A stretch of DNA of 64,000 nt, taken from contig CP096136.1 in the NCBI GenBank assembly GCA_023213215.1, positions 868,001 through 932,000 of the forward strand. The letters run 5' to 3'. The first letter of the stretch is position 1. Each line of letters opens with the position of its first letter. Under the pieces are notes generated by a model that did no database searches, had not been told where the DNA came from, and saw nothing but the letters and a program-made list of their open reading frames with translations. Position numbers and translations under genes: made by a program. The DNA is from Flavobacterium sp. JAD_PAG50586_2. Lineage in GTDB: Bacteria > Bacteroidota > Bacteroidia > Flavobacteriales > Flavobacteriaceae. Of this stretch, positions 38,245 through 47,059 are shown piece after piece.

Positions 38245-40020
38245 ATGAAACTACTATATTCTTATCTCAAGAAACATAAAATGCTGTTGTTTTTTGCCCT
38301 GTTAATGGCGGCAGTAAACATCTGCTTCAGTTTATCTGACTCTATCATTACGGGTAAATTATTGCAAAATTGCGGTGTTGAAATAGGTAAATTCAAAGGC
38401 AATCAAATCGGATTTCTAAAAGAGCTTGGCTTTTGGCTTGGACTTTCTTTAGGCGCGGCTATGATTTCGAGGATTACCAAAAACTTCCAGGATTATTTTA
38501 CCAATATCGTGATTCAGAGAACCGGAGCCGAAATGTACACGGACGGAATCAAAAAATCATTGGATTTGCCTTTTGAGGAATTTGAAGACCAACGCAGTGG
38601 CGAGACTTTGAGTAAATTGACCAAAGTGCGTATCGATTCCGAAAAGCTGATTACACTTTCTATTTCGTTGATATTCCAAACCGTTATCGGATTTGTGTTT
38701 GTTGTCATTTACGTTTCCCGAATTGATTACAGAATCTCGCTTATCTTTTTAATTACCGCACCGATTATCGCCTTGGTGAGTTCTTATTTAGGTAAAAAGA
38801 TAAAAATAGTGTCGCGCAAGATTGTTACACAAACTAATTCTTTAGCGGGTTCAACCACCGAGAGTCTTAGAAATATTGAGCTGGTAAAAAGTTTGGGACT
38901 GACTTATCAGGAAGAAAAAAGGCTAAACCTAAACACGTTCAAAATCCTGCAGCTCGAATTACAGAAAATCCGGTTTATAAGAAGTTTGAGCTTTATTCAA
39001 GGAACAACGGTTCATTTCCTTAGAACCTGCGTGGTTTTTACCTTGTATTATTTCCTTTTTGGTGGCAAAATCATCGTTGGCGATTTATTAACTATGGTAT
39101 TCTTTACTTTCTTTATATTTGGTCCTTTACAGGAATTGGGTGCCTTCATCATTGCGCTGAATGAGACCAAGGTTTCTATGGAAAACTTTAAGGAATTACT
39201 AAACGCCCCGAAGGAATACCGTCCAAAAGATGCTAAACATGTGGGTGCTATTCAGGCATTGCATTTTTCTAATGTCAGTTTCAAACACAAAAGCGCAAAA
39301 CATCCGGCTGTTGAAAATATAACTTTCGATATCAAACAAGGAGAAACGGTTGCGTTTGTTGGTCCGTCCGGAGCGGGAAAAACGACTTTAGTAAAGCTAT
39401 TGGTTGGATTGTATCCACCGGCGAAAGGCCATGTAAAATACAATTCGATAGATTCGAGTGAAATTGATTTGCTCGATTTGAGAAAACAGCTTGGATTTGT
39501 AACTCAGGACGCCCAGTTATTCTCTGGAACCATTCGGGAAAACCTACTCTTTGTAAAACCATCGGCAACCGATGAGGAATTGTTGGAAGTGCTGCACAAG
39601 GCAAGCTGCGATAAATTACTGGAACGCGCCGAAGACGGATTGAATTCGACTATTGGCGAAGGCGGGATTAAGGTTTCGGGCGGTGAAAAACAGCGATTGT
39701 CTATTGCCCGTGCCATATTGAGAAATCCACACTTATTGATATTTGATGAAGCAACATCAGCTTTGGATTCGATTACGGAAGAAGAGATTAATGCTACCAT
39801 CAGAAACATCTCCGACAAAAACAGGATCACCGTATTGATTGCGCACCGATTATCAACCGTAATGCACGCGGACAAAATATTTGTACTCGAACAAGGAAAT
39901 ATCATCGAACAAGGAAGACATGAAGCCTTACTTGACGAAAAAGGGCTGTACTATGCTATGTGGCGTCAGCAGATTGGAGAACGAAAAAAGAATAAACAAA
40001 AAACCCTCTCAGTTAATTGA
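38245..40020 (+). CDS. ABC transporter, fused permease and ATPase (exporter type)
   Basis: It has 591 residues from ATG 38245. The six-helix transmembrane domain spans about 15-310 and the nucleotide-binding domain about 340-580. The NBD has Walker A GPSGAGKTT, Q-loop GFVTQDAQLFSG, signature VSGGEKQRLSIARA, Walker B LLIFDEATSAL and H-loop IAHRLSTV. It should function as a homodimeric exporter of unknown substrate. The ATG at 38200 lies before a TACTTTTG -7 element (38216-38223), so the downstream start is used. The terminator stem begins inside its last codons. Confidence 0.94.
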   Translation: MKLLYSYLKKHKMLLFFALLMAAVNICFSLSDSIITGKLLQNCGVEIGKFKGNQIGFLKELGFWLGLSLGAAMISRITKNFQDYFTNIVIQRTGAEMYTDGIKKSLDLPFEEFEDQRSGETLSKLTKVRIDSEKLITLSISLIFQTVIGFVFVVIYVSRIDYRISLIFLITAPIIALVSSYLGKKIKIVSRKIVTQTNSLAGSTTESLRNIELVKSLGLTYQEEKRLNLNTFKILQLELQKIRFIRSLSFIQGTTVHFLRTCVVFTLYYFLFGGKIIVGDLLTMVFFTFFIFGPLQELGAFIIALNETKVSMENFKELLNAPKEYRPKDAKHVGAIQALHFSNVSFKHKSAKHPAVENITFDIKQGETVAFVGPSGAGKTTLVKLLVGLYPPAKGHVKYNSIDSSEIDLLDLRKQLGFVTQDAQLFSGTIRENLLFVKPSATDEELLEVLHKASCDKLLERAEDGLNSTIGEGGIKVSGGEKQRLSIARAILRNPHLLIFDEATSALDSITEEEINATIRNISDKNRITVLIAHRLSTVMHADKIFVLEQGNIIEQGRHEALLDEKGLYYAMWRQQIGERKKNKQKTLSVN

Positions 40021-40032
40021 GAGGGTTTTTTG
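39999..40032. terminator. Bidirectional terminator overlapping the ABC transporter stop codon
   Basis: AAAACCCTCTCA-gttaat-TGAGAGGGTTTTTT: the stop codon TGA (40018-40020) is part of the stem. A and T tracts on both sides let it serve the convergent lipoprotein gene too. Confidence 0.9.
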
Positions 40033-40043
40033 TCAATCTAAGC

Positions 40044-40457
40044 TTATATTCTGTTTAAATAATACACATAAGAATCTGCGCCATCCGTCTGCTTCATTCG
40101 CATTTCGGTATCGGTAAGCTTTATAATTTCATAAACATCAGGCGGAGTAGATCCATCATATATAATAGAAAAAACCTTGCCTTCAAGACTCCAAGTGTTG
40201 TCCTCGGTATCATCTACAGCACAATCTGTTCCATATCCTGTGTACACGATGTGATGATTACTGAAAATCTCATTGAAATCTTTTGATGTAGAACAATCAT
40301 GCGTCTGGGCAGTAAAAGGCTCACTGTTTATTTTTATACCACTAAGATACCATTTTCCCAATACGTTTGCTTCTGTAATAGAATTGCCATCAGAGTCGGA
40401 ACTACAACCCACTAAGAAGATTGTCAATGCCGCAAAAATCAAAAATCTTTTTTTCAT
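40044..40457 (-). CDS. Lipocalin-like lipoprotein (137 aa)
   Basis: The lipoprotein signal ends FLVGC (Cys18). The mature part begins with VLGKWYLSGIKIN and has strands such as TWSLEGKVFSIIYDG and LTDTEMRMKQ. This is the pattern of small lipocalin-like lipoproteins common in Flavobacteriia. The ligand is unknown. The gene is 15 nt from the alaS stop, so it may be co-transcribed upstream-to-downstream from alaS and ends at the shared terminator. Confidence 0.82.
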   Translation of the reverse strand: MKKRFLIFAALTIFLVGCSSDSDGNSITEANVLGKWYLSGIKINSEPFTAQTHDCSTSKDFNEIFSNHHIVYTGYGTDCAVDDTEDNTWSLEGKVFSIIYDGSTPPDVYEIIKLTDTEMRMKQTDGADSYVYYLNRI

Positions 40458-40471
40458 AGTTTCTATAATTG

Positions 40472-43120
40472 TTAATTAATAAAATTAATTGCTTTTTCCA
40501 ACGCTTCCACAATTCCGGTAACATTTTTTCCTTTACCAGAAGCAAAGAAGGGTTGTCCGCCACCATTTCCGTCAATATATTTTCCTAATTCCTTAATAAC
40601 AACATTGGCGTTTAGGCTTTTTGCTGTAACAAGTTCCTTGGCAATATAGCAATGAATATTTGGAGCATTATCTTCAACTGAAGCTAAAACCACAAACGAA
40701 TTTTCTTTTGAAGTTCCTAATGCCTGCGCTAGATCTTTAGTGGAACTCATGGACAAATCTACTTGTTTAGCCAAAAAGTTAACTCCGTTGATTGCCTCAA
40801 ATTCAGAAACCAGATTCGCTTTCATTCCTTCTATTTTTTCCTTCAGCAACTGTTCAATCTGCTTTTTCAGTTTTGCATTGTCATCCTGCAATGAAACGAC
40901 AGCTTTTAAAGTGTCCTGGGGATTTTTTAAAGCCTCCTTTATTGCATCCAGATCATTTTCCTGTTGGGTAAAATAGTCTTTTACCGCATCGCCTGTAATA
41001 GCTTCAATACGACGGATTCCCGCTGCCACTGCGCCTTCCGAAACAATTTTGAAATGCCAGATTTCGCCTGTGTTTTTCACATGGATTCCACCACACAATT
41101 CTCGGCTGTCGCCAAATTCAATCATACGGACATTATCACCATATTTTTCACCAAACAAAGCCATAGCACCTTTTGCCATCGCTTCCTGGATTGGAAGATT
41201 TCTATATTCAACTAATTGAAGTTGTTCCTCAATTCGCTCATTTACAAAATCTTCAACTTGCTTAATTTGCTCATCAGTAACTTTGCTGAAATGCGAAAAA
41301 TCGAAACGCAGATAATTTGGATTGACCAAGGATCCTTTTTGCTCTACATGCGTTCCCAAAATAGTCCTCAAAGCCAAATGCATCAAGTGCGTAGCCGAGT
41401 GGTTTTTGGAAGTGGACGTAAGCAAATCGGTATTCACTTTTGCTACAAAATTCGCTTCTATATTTTCCGGAAGCTGTTTGGCAAAGTGTAGGATTAAGTT
41501 ATTTTCTTTCTTTGTGTCGATAATATCGATAGTTTCGTTTGCTGAAACCAAAGTTCCCTTATCGCCCACTTGTCCGCCACCTTCAGGATAAAACGGCGTA
41601 TTATCTAAAACGATTTGGTATAAAACTCCATCTTTTTTGGAATCTACTTTACGGATACGGGTAATCTTTACTTCGTTTTCGGTTTGGTCGTAGCCAACGA
41701 ATGTTTCAACGTTTCCGGGAATTAAAACTTTCCAGTCTTCGGTAGAAACTTCAGAAGCCGCACGCGAACGTTTCTTTTGAGCCTGCATCGAGGCATCAAA
41801 TTCTGATTCGTTGAAAGACATTCCTTTTTCCTTTAAGATTAAGGCGGTCAAATCTTTCGGAAAACCAAAAGTATCGTACAATTCAAATGCTTTTTCTCCT
41901 GAAACTTCTTCACCTTTGGTTTTGGCGACAACGTTATCCAACAATTGCAAACCCTGATCTAAGGTTCTTAGGAATGAAGCTTCCTCTTCACGGATTACAT
42001 TGGTAACCAATTGTTGCTGTGCTTTGATTTCCGGGAAAAATTCTCCCATCTGATTAGCCAATACTTCAACCAGTTTATTGATAAATGGTTCTTTGGTATT
42101 CAAAAAGGTAAACCCGTAACGAATTGCCCGACGTAAAATCCTTCTGATTACATAACCCGCTCCAGTGTTAGAAGGCAGCTGGCCATCTGCAATAGCAAAG
42201 GCTACGGCACGAACGTGGTCCACAATTACACGAATGGCAATGTTGGTTCTATTTTGCTCTTCTGACCCTTCGACTGCGCTCAGGGTGACATCATTTGGTA
42301 TATATTTAAAACCTGTAATCTGTTCCACTTTTTCAATAAGTGGCGTGAAAACATCAGTATCGTAATTCGACGTTTTCCCTTGTAAAGCCATACACAAACG
42401 CTCGAATCCCATTCCGGTATCAACGTGCTGCGCAGGTAGTTTTTCTAAAGAGCCATCGGCTTTTCTATTGAATTCCATGAAAACATTGTTCCAGATTTCA
42501 ACAACTTGTGGATGATCATTATTTACTAAGCTTTTTCCTGAAACTTGCACTTTTTCTTCTTCTGTCCTTAAATCGACGTGGATCTCAGAGCATGGGCCAC
42601 ACGGACCTTGGTCACCCATTTCCCAGAAATTATCTTTCTTATTACCAAGGATAATCCGGTCTTCATCGATTAAGGTTTTCCAGATGTCCCACGCTTCCTG
42701 ATCAAACGGGACATTTTCTTCAGCACTGCCTTCAAAAACGGACACGTATAGATTTTCTTTTGGTATTTTATAAACTTCCGTCAACAATTCCCATGCCCAG
42801 TTGATGGCTTCTTTCTTAAAATAATCGCCAAAAGACCAGTTTCCTAACATTTCAAACATGGTATGGTGATACGTATCAAAACCTACATCCTCCAAATCAT
42901 TGTGTTTTCCTGAAACACGAAGACACTTTTGCGTATCGGCTATCCTTGGACTTTTTGGAGTTCCGTTGCCTAAGAAATATTCCTTGAATTGTGCCATTCC
43001 CGAGTTGTTGAACATGAGGGTTGGATCGTCTTTCAGGACGATTGGCGCCGAAGGAACAATCAGGTGCCCTTTGGATTCGAAGAATTGTAAAAACTGTTTA
43101 CGAATGTCTTGTGATTTCAT
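40472..43120 (-). CDS. alaS: Alanyl-tRNA synthetase
   Basis: It has 882 residues, full length for the family. The aminoacylation domain is at the N-terminus ([30 protein letters not shown]). The editing domain has the zinc-binding [12 protein letters not shown] and the Cys-x-x-x-His element in [13 protein letters not shown]. The C-terminal DHHA1 domain ends [14 protein letters not shown]. The frame is intact. The coding frame near 42265-42290 (minus strand) carries an unusual short insert with [13 protein letters not shown] in the tRNA-binding region. Confidence 0.96.
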   Translation of the reverse strand: MKSQDIRKQFLQFFESKGHLIVPSAPIVLKDDPTLMFNNSGMAQFKEYFLGNGTPKSPRIADTQKCLRVSGKHNDLEDVGFDTYHHTMFEMLGNWSFGDYFKKEAINWAWELLTEVYKIPKENLYVSVFEGSAEENVPFDQEAWDIWKTLIDEDRIILGNKKDNFWEMGDQGPCGPCSEIHVDLRTEEEKVQVSGKSLVNNDHPQVVEIWNNVFMEFNRKADGSLEKLPAQHVDTGMGFERLCMALQGKTSNYDTDVFTPLIEKVEQITGFKYIPNDVTLSAVEGSEEQNRTNIAIRVIVDHVRAVAFAIADGQLPSNTGAGYVIRRILRRAIRYGFTFLNTKEPFINKLVEVLANQMGEFFPEIKAQQQLVTNVIREEEASFLRTLDQGLQLLDNVVAKTKGEEVSGEKAFELYDTFGFPKDLTALILKEKGMSFNESEFDASMQAQKKRSRAASEVSTEDWKVLIPGNVETFVGYDQTENEVKITRIRKVDSKKDGVLYQIVLDNTPFYPEGGGQVGDKGTLVSANETIDIIDTKKENNLILHFAKQLPENIEANFVAKVNTDLLTSTSKNHSATHLMHLALRTILGTHVEQKGSLVNPNYLRFDFSHFSKVTDEQIKQVEDFVNERIEEQLQLVEYRNLPIQEAMAKGAMALFGEKYGDNVRMIEFGDSRELCGGIHVKNTGEIWHFKIVSEGAVAAGIRRIEAITGDAVKDYFTQQENDLDAIKEALKNPQDTLKAVVSLQDDNAKLKKQIEQLLKEKIEGMKANLVSEFEAINGVNFLAKQVDLSMSSTKDLAQALGTSKENSFVVLASVEDNAPNIHCYIAKELVTAKSLNANVVIKELGKYIDGNGGGQPFFASGKGKNVTGIVEALEKAINFIN

Positions 43121-43186
43121 TTTTGTATTTTATAGTTGTGGATTTAAAGGCCACTAATGCACGAATATTTTTTTATGGTTCTCTTT

Positions 43187-43309
43187 AGCCCCGATTGCAG
43201 TGGAAATCCTTTTTGAGGATTGGTCTTCGTTTGCGAAGACAAATTCTTAAAAAGATTGCAACGGAAAGCGGGAGGATGGTTGAATCAAACAGCTAAAAGT
43301 TCCGCTCCT
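43187..43309. repeat. Intergenic repeat family, copy 4
   Basis: It runs AGCCCCGATTGCAGTGGAAA, TCCTTTTTGAGGATTGG, a GTCTTCGTTTGCGAAGAC hairpin, AAAAAGATTGCAACGGAAAG, CGGGAGGATGG and a final CGCTCCT. It is the best-preserved copy and matches the reversed copy at 20912 nearly base for base in its flanks. Confidence 0.8.
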
Positions 43310-43428
43310 AAAAAAGAATCTAAAACAAGTTCAGATTAAAATTTAGGCAATGACTGAAACATTTGTTAAATTTGTTCGTATAACCATTGTTTTCTTCAAA
43401 CTTGCACAAAAATAGCATAAATTAAAAG

Positions 43429-44409
43429 ATGGCGAAAAAAGTAAAGTATTATTTCGATACCGAAAGTTTAGCTTACCGCAAAATAAAACCAAAACTGTCC
43501 AAAAAACTGGGATATATTGGTTTGTTTCTGCTTGCTTCTTCGCTTTTTGGATTTTTATGTTTTGTGGCTTTATTGAATTCTTCCTATTTAGAAACTCCAA
43601 AAGACCGATTACAGGCGCGTGAAATTGAAACGATGAAACTGCGTTATGCTATTTTAAATAGAAAAATGGACGAAGTGGATGAAGTTTTGGCTGATATAGC
43701 CGATAGGGATAACAACGTTTACCGTGCTTATTTCAATACTTCGCCTATTCCGACAGAACAGCGAAAAGCAGGTTTTGGTGGTGTGAACCGCTACAAGGAA
43801 TTGGAAGGTTTCAATAATTCTGATTTGGTAATCAATACTTCAAAACGAGTGGACGTAATTTCAAAGGAATTGGCCATTCAGTCAAAATCATTAGATGAAA
43901 TACTGAAGCTGGCGAAGGAGAAAAACAAATTACTGGCTTCGATTCCGGCGATACAGCCTGTGAAAAATGAGCAAATGAAACGCATTGCTTCCGGATTTGG
44001 CTATAGAAGTGACCCTTTTACGAAAGTTAGGAAAATGCATGAAGGAATGGACTTCACGGCGCCAACAGGAACACCAATATACGCAACCGGTGATGGTGTT
44101 GTTGCCGCAGCAGATAATTCAAAATCGGGTTATGGCAATCATATCGAAATCAGGCATGGCTACGGTTACCTGACTTTATACGGTCATTTAAGCAAATACA
44201 AATGCCGTGCGGGACAAAGGGTAAAGCGGGGCGATATTATTGGTTACGTAGGAAGTACAGGGCGAAGTGAAGCACCGCATTTGCATTATGAAGTGCACAA
44301 GGATGGCAAGGTGGTTAATCCCATTAATTTTTATTACGGAAATATATCGGCTGCAGAGTATGTAGCGATTTCAAAAGTAGCTAATCAGGAGAATCAGTCT
44401 CTAGACTAA
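43429..44409 (+). CDS. M23 family metallopeptidase (cell-wall endopeptidase)
   Basis: It has 326 residues. An N-terminal cytoplasmic stretch leads to one membrane helix (YIGLFLLASSLFGFLCFVAL, about 27-47) and a coiled coil (about 55-190). The LytM domain at about 205-300 has the metal ligands His and Asp in MHEGMDFTAP and the HLHYE motif. It cleaves peptidoglycan cross-bridges, or acts as a scaffold in divisome or elongasome work. A MerR regulator gene follows 55 nt downstream. Confidence 0.92.
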   Translation: MAKKVKYYFDTESLAYRKIKPKLSKKLGYIGLFLLASSLFGFLCFVALLNSSYLETPKDRLQAREIETMKLRYAILNRKMDEVDEVLADIADRDNNVYRAYFNTSPIPTEQRKAGFGGVNRYKELEGFNNSDLVINTSKRVDVISKELAIQSKSLDEILKLAKEKNKLLASIPAIQPVKNEQMKRIASGFGYRSDPFTKVRKMHEGMDFTAPTGTPIYATGDGVVAAADNSKSGYGNHIEIRHGYGYLTLYGHLSKYKCRAGQRVKRGDIIGYVGSTGRSEAPHLHYEVHKDGKVVNPINFYYGNISAAEYVAISKVANQENQSLD

Positions 44410-44464
44410 TGCTAAAAAGTGTTCAGTATTCAGTTTTTAGTGTTCAGTTTAAAAAATAGTAAGT

Positions 44465-44797
44465 ATGCATATAGAACTAAAAGAAGGCAAAAGATATTAC
44501 AGCATTGGAGAAGTGTCCAAAGCATTTAATGTAAACACATCGCTAATCCGTTTTTGGGATAAGGAATTTGATATCCTGAAGCCAAAGAAAAATGCGAAAG
44601 GCAATAGAATGTTTACACCCGAAGATGTGAAGAACCTGCAACTGATTTACCATTTGGTAAAGGAACGCGGATTCACACTGGAAGGTGCAAAGACACACTT
44701 AAAGGATAGCCAAAAGAAAACGCTGGACAAGTTTGAAATCATCAGCAAACTGGAAACCATCAAGGCACAATTATTGAGCATTAAAAATACATTATAG
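44465..44797 (+). CDS. MerR family transcriptional regulator
   Basis: It has 110 residues. The winged-helix DNA-binding domain lies at about 10-80 (YYSIGEVSKAFNVNTSLIRFW, then NRMFTPEDVKNLQLIYHLV), followed by a short dimerisation helix. It lacks a ligand-binding C-terminal domain, as is usual for the small MerR proteins of Flavobacteriia. It lies between the peptidase and lemA genes on the same strand; whether it regulates them is unknown. Confidence 0.9.
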   Translation: MHIELKEGKRYYSIGEVSKAFNVNTSLIRFWDKEFDILKPKKNAKGNRMFTPEDVKNLQLIYHLVKERGFTLEGAKTHLKDSQKKTLDKFEIISKLETIKAQLLSIKNTL

Positions 44798-44861
44798 TAT
44801 TAAGTATCGAGAATTAAGTATTAAGACAAAAACATTAAAAACAACTTTAAATTAAATAAAC

Positions 44862-45446
44862 ATGAACTTTAGAAAATTTTTACCTTGGATTATTGGAATC
44901 GGATTAATTCTAATCATTGCTTTTTGGGTTATCGGAATTAAAAATACCGGATTACAAAAGAATCAGGCTGTGAATAAAGAATGGGGAAATGTTGAAACAA
45001 CCTATCAAAGAAGAAACGATTTGATTGGGAATTTAGTGAACACTGTAAAAGGTGCTGCCGATTTTGAAAAAGGTACTTTGACTGCTGTTATCGAGGCAAG
45101 GGCAAAAGCTACTTCCGTAACTGTAGATCCAACGAACGTATCGCCAGAACAACTTGCAGCATTTAATCAGGCACAATCGGGTGTTTCTTCTGCATTATCA
45201 AGATTATTGGTATCTGTAGAGCGTTATCCTGAATTAAAAGCAACCGAGAATTTCAAGAAACTTCAAGACGAACTGGCAAGTACAGAAAACCAAATCCTAA
45301 CGGCAAGAACGCGTTTCAACGAGGCCGTACAGGATTACAACGGTTATGTTTTGGCAATTCCACAAAGCTGGTTCCTGAGCTATACTGAAAAGCCTTTCTT
45401 TAAATCGGTTTCCGGTGCTGACAAACCTGTTGAAGTAAAATTCTAA
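44862..45446 (+). CDS. lemA: LemA family protein
   Basis: It has 194 residues. One N-terminal membrane helix (about 7-25) precedes the LemA helical bundle with NKEWGNVETTYQRRNDLIGN, VSSALSRLLVSVERYPELKA and AVQDYNGYVLAIPQSW. LemA proteins are envelope-associated and of uncertain function, and they are often adjacent to TPM-domain genes, as here (next two genes). Confidence 0.94.
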   Translation: MNFRKFLPWIIGIGLILIIAFWVIGIKNTGLQKNQAVNKEWGNVETTYQRRNDLIGNLVNTVKGAADFEKGTLTAVIEARAKATSVTVDPTNVSPEQLAAFNQAQSGVSSALSRLLVSVERYPELKATENFKKLQDELASTENQILTARTRFNEAVQDYNGYVLAIPQSWFLSYTEKPFFKSVSGADKPVEVKF

Positions 45447-45455
45447 TTGAACGAA

Positions 45456-45893
45456 ATGTCTAAAGTAGAAGAATTTTTAACCCAGGCAGAAGAACAGGAA
45501 ATTGTTGCTACCATTGGCAAAGCCGAAAAAAATACTTCTGGCGAAATCAGGGTGCATATAGAAAAAGAAACTTCCATTGCCGCTATTGACAGGGCGATGG
45601 AAGTCTTCCGTACACTCAATATGGAAAACACTCAGGAACGAAACGGCGTTATCATATATGTGGCTGTAAAGAGCCATCAGTTTGCCATTTATGGTGATAA
45701 GGGAATTAACGAAAAGGTGGCTGACGATTTTTGGAATTGTACCAAAGATGTCATGGCCAATCACTTCAAAAACGGCAATTTCAAGCAAGGCCTAATAGAA
45801 GGAATACTGAATGCCGGCGAACAGCTTAAAAAGCATTTTCCTTATCAGGATAATGATACAGACGAACTCTCAAACGAAATATCAAAAGGATAA
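45456..45893 (+). CDS. TPM domain-containing protein, short form (145 aa)
   Basis: It starts at ATG 45456, 9 nt after the lemA stop. The TPM fold is recognised by EIVATIGKAEKNTSGEIRVHIE, NGVIIYVAVKSHQFAIYGDKGI and FKQGLIEGILNAGEQLKKHFP. There is no signal peptide or membrane helix, so it may act in the cytoplasm. It forms a lemA-TPM-TPM operon with its neighbours. Confidence 0.9.
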   Translation: MSKVEEFLTQAEEQEIVATIGKAEKNTSGEIRVHIEKETSIAAIDRAMEVFRTLNMENTQERNGVIIYVAVKSHQFAIYGDKGINEKVADDFWNCTKDVMANHFKNGNFKQGLIEGILNAGEQLKKHFPYQDNDTDELSNEISKG

Positions 45894-45919
45894 CTTATGG
45901 TTATTTTAAATTTTAAATT

Positions 45920-46713
45920 ATGAATTTTAAATTAATTCCAAAGAATAAGAGTGTTCTTTTTTCGTTGTGGCTCTATTCCATTTTTTACCTGCTATTGCGC
46001 AATATGACATTCCTGAGTTACCAAAACTTCAAACCTCAGTTTATGATTATGCCAATCTTTTAAGTGCCGGTGAAAAAGCGCAATTGGAAGAAAAGCTGAT
46101 TCGGTATTCCGATTCTACAACCACACAAATTGTTGTGGTTATTGTGGAAAGCCTAAAGGGAGAAGACGTAAGCCAGTTGGCAACTAAATGGGGACAAACC
46201 TGGGGAATTGGAGGCACTGCCAAAGATGACAATGGTGTAATCATACTTTTAGCAAAACAGGAGAGAAAAATAGCCATTAATCCAGGCTACGGACTGGAAG
46301 ACAGATTGACTGCCGGAATTGGAGGTGAAATCATCAGGAACATCATCATTCCCGAATTTAAGGCAGGAAGCTATTACAAAGGTTTGGACAAAGGCGCTGA
46401 TGCACTATTTGACGTTTTTAAAGGCAAATACAAAGGCGAGCGAAAAAAAGACAAAAAAGGCGGTAAGTTTCCATTTGTTCCAATAATTGTGATCATCATT
46501 GTAATCATTATCATTGCTTCCAAAAACAAAAACAATCGCGGAAACTCTGGCGGCGGCGGTATGGGCTTAGCCGAAATAATCTTGTTGAGCAGCCTTGGCA
46601 GAAGCAGTGGCGGCGGTGGTTTCGGCGGAGGAAGTTCTGGCGGTGGCGGCGGATTTGGCGGCGGATTTGGCGGTGGAGGATTTTCAGGCGGTGGTTCAAG
46701 CGGAAGCTGGTAA
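45920..46713 (+). CDS. TPM domain-containing membrane protein with Gly-rich tail, frameshifted start (264 aa when repaired)
   Basis: ATG 45920 opens MNFKLIPKNKSVLF. A missing T in the T6 run at 45957-45962 hides the signal peptide. With it restored the sequence continues FVVALFHFLPAIAQYDIPEL, a proper cleavable signal. The TPM domain spans about 35-165 (GVIILLAKQERKIAINPGYGLE). One membrane helix follows (FVPIIVIIIVIIIIAS), then a glycine/serine-rich tail. Without repair only an unlikely GTG start at 45967 would be available. It is likely anchored in the inner membrane with the TPM domain outside. Confidence 0.9.
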
Positions 46714-46731
46714 TTAATAGCTTATCAAATT

Positions 46732-47004
46732 ATGGACTTATCAAACGAAATAATAATCCTAATAGTGATTTTAGTAGCAGCACTGCTGTATTCTAAACGG
46801 AATAAATGGTTTGGCGTTAATTCAATTGAAATTACGCAAAAGCAGACTGAAGCCATTGCATTCTACAAACGCGAATTTGAAAACCTGTCGACTAAAGAAC
46901 TAATCCGGAAAGACAATGAGGAAAAATTGGCTGAGGAAGCCAGGATAGCCATCGATCAGCTTTTGAACGAAAGAAGTGCGAATCCTAATAACTTTATGCC
47001 GTAA
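46732..47004 (+). CDS. Small single-pass membrane protein (90 aa)
   Basis: An N-terminal membrane helix (IIILIVILVAALLYS) is followed by a charged helical cytoplasmic part (TEAIAFYKREFENLSTKELI) and a short tail. It starts 18 nt after the TPM gene and ends before a terminator, so it is the last gene of the lemA operon. No family is recognised. Confidence 0.78.
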   Translation: MDLSNEIIILIVILVAALLYSKRNKWFGVNSIEITQKQTEAIAFYKREFENLSTKELIRKDNEEKLAEEARIAIDQLLNERSANPNNFMP

Positions 47005-47025
47005 ATACACTAATTTATATCGAAT

Positions 47026-47055
47026 AAAAAACCCTCGTCTTTCAACGAGGGTTTT
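47026..47055. terminator. Bidirectional terminator after the lemA operon
   Basis: AAAAACCCTCGT-ctttca-ACGAGGGTTTTT forms a perfect stem with A/T tracts on both sides. It also lies just past the stop of the leftward gene at 47060. Confidence 0.9.
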
Positions 47056-47059
47056 TCTT

